Origin: Prevotella sp.
Lineage (GTDB): Bacteria > Bacteroidota > Bacteroidia > Bacteroidales > Bacteroidaceae
Reading direction: 5' to 3'
Assembly: GCA_017470345.1 (NCBI GenBank)
Contig: JAFUEP010000038.1
Location: forward strand, 1 to 33,139
DNA: 33,139 nucleotides
The position numbers and the translations under genes are program-made. This document shows positions 24,456-31,472 of this stretch, piece by piece (positions within the stretch are counted from its first letter, which is position 1; each line of letters starts with the position of its first letter). A model generated the notes under the pieces. The model was not told the origin of the DNA and searched no databases. It worked only from the letters and a program-made list of their open reading frames with translations.

Positions 24456-24736
24456 TCATTTTTGGAATTTAACCAAAAGGGGGCTATCGGGAATCCCTAT
24501 CTTGAGGGGAACATTTAGACTGATTTGTAAATAAATTTCTGAATTATTCGCCTATTCATTACAACTTGTTGATTTTCTGCAAGATAGCTATGCGCCGAAA
24601 AAGAAGCGGTGCTTTTCGGGTCGAAAAGGACCGCTTCTTGAGTCGAGAAGCGGTGCTTTTTGGACGAAAAAGGACCGCTTCTCTGTGCCGAGATCTGAAT
24701 TTGTAAATAAAAAGGACACTTGAAAGATGCGTGGGG
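24456..24736. repeat. Two tandem hairpins flanked by a direct repeat
   Basis: There is no gene here. Two 37-bp hairpins lie at 24602-24638 and 24646-24682, 44 bp apart. Each has a 9-bp arm (AGAAGCGGT with ACCGCTTCT), one G-G mismatch, and an inner CTTTT/AAAAG stem. They lie between two copies of ATTTGTAAATAAA (24523-24535 and 24699-24711). The unit follows the end of the minus-strand PI-PLC gene but has no T-run after the stems, so it is not a classical terminator. Confidence 0.75.
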
Positions 24737-26854
24737 TCAGCGGCGGAGGAGGAGGTCGGCGAGGGCGCTGACGTCGGCGGCATTGACGGCGCCGTCGGCG
24801 TTGACATCGGCCGGGGCGGCGTAGCTGGAGGGGAGGCCGAGGAGGACGCCGACGAGGGCAGCGAGGTCGGCGATGGTGAGCGTGCCGTCGAGGTTGAGGT
24901 CGCCCGCCATGGGTGCGCCGAGGTAGGCCAGCCGGAAATTGTCGAAGCAGACCCAGTCCTGACCGTTCTTCTGGTCGAGCCGCAGGCCGATGGTGAGTGT
25001 GCCGCCGGTGACGACGGTGCGAATGGGGACGTTCTCGTAATAGCCGTCGCGGAAGGCGACGGAGGCGCGGCTCTTGCTGTTGGGATAGCGGTAGGTGGTG
25101 CCGTCGATGTCGACGCTGAAGTCGGCATAGTCAGCCGGCAGGTCCGCCGACAGCTGGTGCTGCAGATAGGCCTCACGGGCACCGATGTAGTACTTTGCAC
25201 GGAGCACATCGCCAGCGGCACGCAGCTGCTGGATGAGATAGTCGCTGGTGTTCGACTCGCTGATGCGGTAGTAGCCCTGCACGCGGAGCTCATAGACGCC
25301 GTCGGGCACGTCGGTGAAGGTCTGGTGGATGTCGAAGTTGGCGTTCCATGCCTCGGCGCAGTTGTTGCTCGCGTCGGCATTGCGGCACCAGGCGTCGCCG
25401 GGCCGCCAGTTCGAGCCGTCGGCGTTCTTCCATGAGTTTTGCTCGCCGTTGTAGCGGTCGAAGCCTTGGTTCTCGATGAGGAAGGTGGCGTCGGCAGGAT
25501 TCGAAAAAGTGGCGGCGCTGAGGTCCTCGCGCTCCTGCCGTGGGACAAACTGCCACTGGGCGGACCGGCCCTCGGCTGACGGGGCGGCCACGACGATGGT
25601 GCCGCCTGACTGGGCCTGCAGGTAGTCGGAGCCGTTCTTCAAGGTATAAATGTTGTTGGCGGCGTCGATGCACTCGAAGGTCCACGCCGTGGGCGTGTTG
25701 TCGACATAGACCGTCTCGCCGTTGCCGTCGGCGATGAAGATGCCGCGGCCGATGCCGCCCGTGTTGGTGACGAGCGTCAGCGTGCCGTCGCCGGCGTTGC
25801 TGACGGCGATGGGCATGCCGCAAAGGTCGAGCGAGGCGCGCGTGCCCCAGTCGTTCGCGCGGGTGACGTACATGTGGCGCTCAAGGTTGCGGAGGTAGTA
25901 CTGCCCCGTGGCGGGTGCGCTGGGCACGGCCGTGGCGATGAGGCTGTTCTGCTCGATGATCTTGCTGCAGAGGGCGGCGCCGCTGTGGTCGCCCGAGCCG
26001 GCGAAGTCCATCAGCACCCAGCCCGTCGGGCCGGGGTGGGCCGTGATCGTGCTGAGGGCCAGCGCATTGCAGGTCTCGGCGTTGCTGCTGATGTTGGTGT
26101 TACTGCTGCTGGAGCCCGTATAGCCCGACGTGTGGTTGATGAACATGCGGCTGGCGCTGCTGTTCGTGCGGGCCTCAGCGAGGATGTTGGCGATGGCCGA
26201 GGACTTGGCTGCGGCATCCTCCACCTGATAGTAGTCCTGGACGACGAAGTCGACGCCGCCAGCCGAACGGACGTCGCGCGTGGTGTTGTCGTTCCAGTAG
26301 TCGATCTTATAGCCGTCGGCAAAATAGTCGCGGCTGAGGATGAGGATCTTGCCACGGACGTCGCCCAGGCGGAGGTTCGGGCTGAACGGCATCACGTTCG
26401 TGAGGCTGCCGACGATGGCGCTCACCTTCGTCTGCCACTCATCGGCATCGCCGTCCTCCTTGCGCATCAGCACGACGGCAAACTCGCTGGGATAGGCCGT
26501 CAACCGGCCGCTGAGCGTGGTCAGCGCCTGGCGCAGCGTCAGCTGTGTCGGCAGTATGCCGTGGTTGATCGTGCAGTCGTCGCCGCTGGTCGTCGGGCGG
26601 AGGTCGAAGACGCGCACGCCGGCGTCCCACTGGCCCGCCAGATCCTTGTCCTGACACTTCCCATTGACGGCACCGCCTATTGTGCCTACTATGCCCGAGA
26701 AACCGTGCCCCGTGGCCGCATTATGCGCTCCCGGCAGCGACATCTGCGCGACGTAGATATTGTCTTTCAGACCGGCCATCCATTGCTTCGGGTCGGCGCT
26801 GGCATTCGCCACAAAGCAGGCGATGCAGAGAAAGAAGAAAACGATTCTTTTCAT
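24737..26854 (-). CDS. Secreted PI-PLC-X domain protein with ricin-like domain and dockerin
   Basis: The start is set at the ATG at 26854 (MKRIVFFFLC), giving 705 residues with a signal peptide ending ANASA. Residues about 25-290 form a PI-PLC X-type domain. The two histidines expected for catalysis are present, His44 in LPGAHNAAT and His98 in INHGIL, as is VRVFDLRP. Such enzymes cleave phosphatidylinositol or GPI anchors, but the exact substrate cannot be read. Residues about 315-455 resemble a ricin-type or similar beta-trefoil (YYLRNLERHMYV, AQWQFVPR). About 460-645 is a carbohydrate-binding-like beta-sandwich (GVYELRVQGYYR, WVCFDNFRLAYLG). The end (649-705) has two dockerin-like calcium repeats (GDLNLDGTLTIAD, ADVNADGAVNAAD). 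It appears to be a single-gene unit with its own promoter. Confidence 0.85.
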   Translation of the reverse strand: MKRIVFFFLCIACFVANASADPKQWMAGLKDNIYVAQMSLPGAHNAATGHGFSGIVGTIGGAVNGKCQDKDLAGQWDAGVRVFDLRPTTSGDDCTINHGILPTQLTLRQALTTLSGRLTAYPSEFAVVLMRKEDGDADEWQTKVSAIVGSLTNVMPFSPNLRLGDVRGKILILSRDYFADGYKIDYWNDNTTRDVRSAGGVDFVVQDYYQVEDAAAKSSAIANILAEARTNSSASRMFINHTSGYTGSSSSNTNISSNAETCNALALSTITAHPGPTGWVLMDFAGSGDHSGAALCSKIIEQNSLIATAVPSAPATGQYYLRNLERHMYVTRANDWGTRASLDLCGMPIAVSNAGDGTLTLVTNTGGIGRGIFIADGNGETVYVDNTPTAWTFECIDAANNIYTLKNGSDYLQAQSGGTIVVAAPSAEGRSAQWQFVPRQEREDLSAATFSNPADATFLIENQGFDRYNGEQNSWKNADGSNWRPGDAWCRNADASNNCAEAWNANFDIHQTFTDVPDGVYELRVQGYYRISESNTSDYLIQQLRAAGDVLRAKYYIGAREAYLQHQLSADLPADYADFSVDIDGTTYRYPNSKSRASVAFRDGYYENVPIRTVVTGGTLTIGLRLDQKNGQDWVCFDNFRLAYLGAPMAGDLNLDGTLTIADLAALVGVLLGLPSSYAAPADVNADGAVNAADVSALADLLLRR

Positions 26855-26934
26855 GCGGTTTGTTCCTTTTAAGAAGATACAAAATCTCATCAGGTTTTTA
26901 TTCGTTTTGCAAGTGAAGGTTAGCTTATTGCTGG

Positions 26935-26966
26935 CAAAAGTACGAAATAATCATCAAACCGCCAAA
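26935..26966 (-). promoter_or_regulatory. Promoter of the PI-PLC gene
   Basis: On the minus strand, TTTG (26966-26963), 20 nt and TACTTTTG (26942-26935) match the Bacteroidetes consensus. The leader is about 75 nt. Confidence 0.65.
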
Positions 26967-27014
26967 TATTTTGTAAAAAAAGACGGGCGAACCGCGACAG
27001 TTTCCCCAGAACAC

Positions 27015-27090
27015 AAAACCCCACCCGATCTCCCCGAAGGGGATGCCGGGTGGGGTTTTTACTCCCCTCTTTCGGAGGGGTTGGGGGAGG
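27015..27090. terminator. C-rich palindromic repeat acting as a likely two-way terminator
   Basis: A perfect 13-bp outer stem (27015-27027 with 27047-27059) encloses a CCCC-GAA-GGGG hairpin. T-runs lie on the + side, and TTTTGTG on the minus side. A second hairpin (CCCCTC with GAGGGG) follows at about 27063-27080. It lies after the minus-strand HTCS and BspA remnant and before the PI-PLC promoter. The inner part matches the in-frame repeat at 31747-31782. Confidence 0.65.
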
Positions 27091-27097
27091 CTCCTGC

Positions 27098-27400
27098 TTA
27101 GTCTTTTCCGAGGATGATGTCGACGAGTTTGGTGACGTCGGTGACCAAGTTAGCACTGCCATAACAATTATAGAATGTCATCTTGCCCCATGTAACTGCT
27201 GTTTCCGGTACATTAATAGTCTTCAAATAACCACATCTACAGAATGCTTCCTTTGGAAGTGACTCTAGTCCTGTGAAGTATTGGAACTCATCGAACGAGG
27301 TGATGTTCTTATTATAGAACACAGACTGATTCTTTTCGCTGTCGATGAGTGTCGTCACCGCTGCCGCCTCGGCCTTCGAGAGCTCGCCGTCGCGGTCAAA
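27098..27400 (-). pseudogene. Remnant of a BspA-type leucine-rich protein with dockerin end
   Basis: The frame reads FDRDGELSKAEAAAV (an EF-hand-like start of BspA proteins), then TSFDEFQYFTGLESLPKEAF and YLKTINVPETAV (leucine-rich repeats), then TDVTKLVDIILGKD (half of a dockerin). There is no ATG; the frame enters from inside the end of the HTCS gene, and only a GTG at 27358 could start it. The middle and the first half of the dockerin are missing. It is most likely a fragment left by deletion or recombination. A short expressed GTG-started protein cannot be excluded. Confidence 0.6.
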
Positions 27401-30400
27401 CCTCGCTGGGACGGATGCCGAACTGCTTCTGGAAGCACTTGGTGAAGTAGGAGGGATTGTTGAAGCCCACCTTGTAGCACACCTCGTTGACCAGATAGCG
27501 GCCCTCGCTGAGCAGGGCGTAGGCCCGCTTGAGACGCACCACCTGTATCATCTCGTTGGGCGTCATGTCGGCCAGGGTCTTGATCTTGGCGAAGAGTCCG
27601 CTGCGGCTGATGGCCATCTCCTCGGCCAGGAAGTTGACGTTGAGGTCGGGGTTGGCGAAGTTGGCCTCGATGATGCGGTTCATGCGCTCGAGGAACTCGT
27701 TGTCCGTGGGGTTGCTGGCAATCTGCGTGACGGGCACGTCGGGCTTCGACGTGAAGCGCTTCAGCAGTCGCTGCCGCATGTCGAGCATGTTGCGGATGCA
27801 GCCCTCGAGGAACTCCACGGAGAAGGGCTTCTCGATGTAGACGTCGGCGCCCACCTCCATGCTCTCCACGCGCGACATGTGGTCGGTCTTGGCCGTGAGC
27901 ATGATGAAGCTGATGTGGCTCGTGGAGGGGTCCTGCCGCACGCGGCGGCACAGCTCGGCGCCGTCCATGCGCGGCATCATCCAGTCGCTGATGATCAGCT
28001 GCACGTCGGCGCCTTGGCGGCTGAGCACGTCGAGGGCCTCGATGCCGTCGGCCGCCGTCAGCACGTTGTAGGTGCTCTGGAAGTTGCCGGCCAGGAAGCT
28101 GAGCATGTCGTCGCTGTCGTCGACGATGAGCATCGTGGGGAGGGAGGAGGGTGGAGGGGTGAGGGTGGAAGGTTGAGGTTCTGTTGCGTTGTCGATGGCC
28201 TGCTCTACGGGCAGGACGACGGTGAACGTGGAGCCCTGGCCGGGCTCGGAGCTGACGCTGATGGTGCCGTGGTGCTGGTCGACGATGTTCTTGACGATGC
28301 TCAGGCCGATGCCCGTGCCGGGCTTGTTGTCCTGTGCTTGGAAGAAAGGCTCGAAGATGCGCTCTCGGTCGGCCTCGCGGATGCCCACGCCGTTGTCGGC
28401 GACGACGATGCGGAAGTGGTCGCCGTCAGGTTCGACGGAGCAGGCCAGGCGCACGTCGTCGCGCGTGTATTTGTTGGCATTGGTCAGCAGGTTGCTCACC
28501 ACCTTGGTGAGGCCCTCATGGTCGACGAAGGCCGTGAAGCGGCGGTCGGGCAGGCTGACCTCGAAGTGCTTGCCGCCCTGCTCGAAGGTCGGGGCGAAGC
28601 GATCGCTGACGGCCCGCACGAGGTCATAGATGTTGTGGGGGGCCATGTGCATGACGAGGCTCTGCTGCTCCACCTTGCGGAAGTCGAGCAGCTGGCCGAC
28701 GAGCTCGAGCAGGCGGTGGGCGTTGCGGTCGATGATGTCGAACTGGCCCGCCATGCTCTCGTCCGTCAGGCGGCCCTTCAGCTTCTCCAGCGGTCCGATG
28801 ATGAGCGAGACGGGGGTGCGGATCTCGTGGGCAATCATGGTGAAGAAGTTCAGCCGCGCCTCGCGCACCTCGCGCTCCTTGGCCTCGCTGAGCCGCTGCA
28901 GCTCGTGCTGATGGCGCCGCTCGGTGCGCTTCAGCCGTGAGCGCACGAACCACCAGAGGGCGGCCACGGCCAGCAGCAGATAGAGTGCACGGGCCCACCA
29001 CGTCCACCAGAACGGCGGCCTGACGACGATGCGCAGCGTGGCCTCGTCGGGTGTCCAGATGCCGTCGTTGTTGGTGGCCTTGACGCGGAAGGTGTAGGTG
29101 CCCGGCGGGATGTTGGTGTAGGTCGCCTTATGCTGGTTGCCCACGTAGTTCCACTCCTTGTCGAAGCCGTCCAGCCGGTAGGCATACTGGTTCTTGTCGG
29201 GCGAGCAATAGCTCAGTGCGGCAAAGCTGAGCGAGAACATCTTGCCGTCGCCGTAGGCCATCCGGAGCTCGCGCTGCTGGCCGACGCTCAGCGGCAGTCC
29301 GTCGGGTGTCTTCTCCTCGCGGTTGAGGATCTCGAGCGACGTGATGTAGACGGGCGCCATGACGCTGTTGGTCTTGATGGTGTGCGGATAGAACGTGTTG
29401 AAGCCGCTCGTCGAGCCGAAGAAGATGCGGCCGTCGGCGGTCATCAGGCCCGCGTTGGGCTGGAACTGCTCGCTGACGAGGCCGTCCTGGCGCGTGAACC
29501 GCAGGATGCCGTCGCCCGCCACGTACTTGACGATGCCGCGGTCGGTCGAGAGCCACAGGCCGTCCTGGCCCTCGACGACGCACATGACGGCCTGCGAGGG
29601 GATGTCCATGTGGACGAGGGTGAAGCTCGCGGACGCCTCGTCCCACTGCAGCAGACCGTCCTGCGTGGCCACCCAGAGGCGCCCCTCGGCGTCGACGAGC
29701 GTGCCGTTCACCTGCGTGTCGGGCAGGCCGTCGTCCTGGCCCGCCTGGTGCTGATAGTGCTGCCACTGGCCGGTGCGCGGGGTGTAGCGCCACAGTCCGC
29801 CGCCCTGCGTCGAGAGCCACAGGCGGCCCTGGCGGTCCTCGTCGATGTCGATGGTCAGGGCGCCGATCTGGCGCACCATGCGGAAGCGGTCGGCCGCGGC
29901 GTCATAGCGCAGCAGGGCATTGATCGTGGCCACCCAGACGGTGCCCTCATGGTCGCGCATGATGGCATACGAGCTGTAGTCGTTCAGCCCGCGGTCGTGG
30001 CCCGTCGGGCCGTAGTGGCGCAGCCGGCCCGTCGTCGTGTTGAGCACGTAGACGCCGTCGGTGTAGGTGCCGATCCACAGGTCGTCGCCGTCGATGCAGA
30101 GGGCGTGGACGTTGAGCCGGCTCAGCTCCTGCTGGTGGGCGAACGGCGCGAAGCGACGCTCCGCCGCCACGTAGCAGCTCAGTCCGCCGTCGTCGCTGGC
30201 CACCCAGACGCGCCCCTGTCGGTCCTCGCAGAAGCGGCCGATGACGCCCGCCCTGACGGGCTCGAAGCGGCCGGCCACGGGCGACAGATAGTTGACGCCG
30301 CCATAGAACGTGCCGATCCATAGGCCGCCCTCGCGGTCCTGGCGGAAGGCATAGGCGAAGCGCTCGGAGTGCGGCGTGCCGCCGTCGGCCGGCAGCAGCC

Positions 30401-31262
30401 TGTGCCACTCGCCCGTGCGGGTGTTGAGGCTGAGGGGTCCGTCGTCGCAGCCGATGGCGATGCAGTCGGCCGAGAGCTCATAGAGCGTGTGGATGTGATG
30501 GCCCACCCTGTCGGTCTCGGGCGAGAGCACGGCCTCGAGGCGGCCGTCGTCAGCGATGCGCAGCAGGCCCTCCTCCCATGAGCCGAGCCAGAGGGTGCCG
30601 TCGCCGGTCTGGAGCATGCAGAGCGACTGGTAGGGGCCGTCGTAGCGGAGGCTGACGGGCTCGAACGCATCGCTCACCTTGTTGAGCCGCTGCACGGCCG
30701 GGTCGCCCCAGTTGGTCAGCGCCCAAACGCGGTTGTCGCGGTCGACGAAGAGGCAGTTGACGTTGCCGCGTATCTCGCTGAAGGCATAGTGCTTGCTGCG
30801 GCCGCTGCGCGCATCGTGGCGCCAGGCTCCCTGACCCAGCGTGCCGACCCACAGCTGGCCGTCGCGGTCGACGGTCAGGCTGGTCACCGCCGTGCTGATC
30901 GTCATCGGCAGGCGGCTGATGTGCTGCTGGGCGAAGTCGTAGAAGTAGACGCCGCGCTCCGTGCCGATGTAGAGGCCCTCGTCGGTTGATGTCAGGGCCG
31001 AGACGTACTGGCTCGTCTCCAGCTCGGCGATGCGGAAGGTCTGCACCTGCGTGCCGTCGTAGCGGCACAGGCCGTTGTCGGTGCCGAACCAGAGGAATCC
31101 GAAGCGGTCCTGCACGATATTGCGCACCGTGTTCGACGGCAGACCGTCGTCCATCGTGATGCGCCGGCAGTTGGTGCTGCCCGTCGTGGCCGCATGGCTG
31201 CCCGCCAGGCTGAGGCAGCAGATGGCCGTGAGCGTCATCAGTATCCTTTGAAATATGCTCAT
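27396..31262 (-). CDS. Hybrid two-component system sensor-regulator (HTCS)
   Basis: A 1288-residue one-protein signalling system. After a signal peptide (about 1-24) comes a large periplasmic sensor of two-component propeller repeats (first one DDGLPSNTVRNIVQDRFGFL) and a Y_Y_Y domain (about 680-745). One membrane segment lies at about 757-773. The kinase has phospho-acceptor His812 (AHEIRTP), N-box NLLTNANKYT, and G-boxes DNGVGI and GTGIGLS. The receiver (about 1043-1160) has Asp1093 (SDWMMP), and the AraC-type HTH is about 1190-1285. All key residues are present. The linker before the receiver (PSTLTPPPSSLP) is coded by a 7-bp array. The C-terminus stops right after IRPSEV, in the sequence of a BspA remnant. 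HTCSs usually sense a breakdown product and switch on nearby utilisation genes; the GH28-like gene is divergent next door. Confidence 0.95.
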   Translation of the reverse strand: MSIFQRILMTLTAICCLSLAGSHAATTGSTNCRRITMDDGLPSNTVRNIVQDRFGFLWFGTDNGLCRYDGTQVQTFRIAELETSQYVSALTSTDEGLYIGTERGVYFYDFAQQHISRLPMTISTAVTSLTVDRDGQLWVGTLGQGAWRHDARSGRSKHYAFSEIRGNVNCLFVDRDNRVWALTNWGDPAVQRLNKVSDAFEPVSLRYDGPYQSLCMLQTGDGTLWLGSWEEGLLRIADDGRLEAVLSPETDRVGHHIHTLYELSADCIAIGCDDGPLSLNTRTGEWHRLLPADGGTPHSERFAYAFRQDREGGLWIGTFYGGVNYLSPVAGRFEPVRAGVIGRFCEDRQGRVWVASDDGGLSCYVAAERRFAPFAHQQELSRLNVHALCIDGDDLWIGTYTDGVYVLNTTTGRLRHYGPTGHDRGLNDYSSYAIMRDHEGTVWVATINALLRYDAAADRFRMVRQIGALTIDIDEDRQGRLWLSTQGGGLWRYTPRTGQWQHYQHQAGQDDGLPDTQVNGTLVDAEGRLWVATQDGLLQWDEASASFTLVHMDIPSQAVMCVVEGQDGLWLSTDRGIVKYVAGDGILRFTRQDGLVSEQFQPNAGLMTADGRIFFGSTSGFNTFYPHTIKTNSVMAPVYITSLEILNREEKTPDGLPLSVGQQRELRMAYGDGKMFSLSFAALSYCSPDKNQYAYRLDGFDKEWNYVGNQHKATYTNIPPGTYTFRVKATNNDGIWTPDEATLRIVVRPPFWWTWWARALYLLLAVAALWWFVRSRLKRTERRHQHELQRLSEAKEREVREARLNFFTMIAHEIRTPVSLIIGPLEKLKGRLTDESMAGQFDIIDRNAHRLLELVGQLLDFRKVEQQSLVMHMAPHNIYDLVRAVSDRFAPTFEQGGKHFEVSLPDRRFTAFVDHEGLTKVVSNLLTNANKYTRDDVRLACSVEPDGDHFRIVVADNGVGIREADRERIFEPFFQAQDNKPGTGIGLSIVKNIVDQHHGTISVSSEPGQGSTFTVVLPVEQAIDNATEPQPSTLTPPPSSLPTMLIVDDSDDMLSFLAGNFQSTYNVLTAADGIEALDVLSRQGADVQLIISDWMMPRMDGAELCRRVRQDPSTSHISFIMLTAKTDHMSRVESMEVGADVYIEKPFSVEFLEGCIRNMLDMRQRLLKRFTSKPDVPVTQIASNPTDNEFLERMNRIIEANFANPDLNVNFLAEEMAISRSGLFAKIKTLADMTPNEMIQVVRLKRAYALLSEGRYLVNEVCYKVGFNNPSYFTKCFQKQFGIRPSEV
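28138..28182. repeat. In-frame 7-bp array in the HTCS linker
   Basis: On the minus strand the units ACCTTCC, ACCCTCA, CCCCTCC, ACCCTCC and TCCCTCC repeat every 7 bp and encode a Pro/Ser/Thr-rich spacer between the kinase and receiver domains. Confidence 0.65.
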
Positions 31263-31335
31263 GTGTCGCTATTTTTATTATGGGGTCTCTAACTTAATTC
31301 ACTCATGTAAGTCTCCGTTAATTTCAAACTCCCTG

Positions 31336-31367
31336 CAAAGATAATTCTTTTCGCGCGAACCGCCAAA
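31336..31367 (-). promoter_or_regulatory. Promoter of the HTCS gene
   Basis: On the minus strand, TTTG (31367-31364), 20 nt and TATCTTTG (31343-31336) match the Bacteroidetes consensus; the leader is about 67 nt. No equally good match was found facing the divergent GH28-like gene. Confidence 0.75.
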
Positions 31368-31374
31368 AAGATAC

Positions 31375-31385
31375 GGAAAAATCGT
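31375..31385. promoter_or_regulatory. 11-bp word shared with the operon control region
   Basis: GGAAAAATCGT lies directly upstream of the HTCS -33 element and recurs at 21066-21076 in the divergent control region of the nine-gene operon. It could be a binding site of a common regulator, perhaps the HTCS itself, but two A-rich copies are weak evidence. Confidence 0.25.
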
Positions 31386-31472
31386 AAGAACTGCTCGGTG
31401 GCGGGCGGCCCTTGAAGCGCTTTTATGCCAGTGTCAGGAAAATAAAACCGCGGGGCGACGCGTTAATAGTGT

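Noticed and set aside
24602-24682. Tandem hairpins as the PI-PLC terminator
   Set aside because: No T-run follows either stem on the minus strand; a terminating role is not supported.
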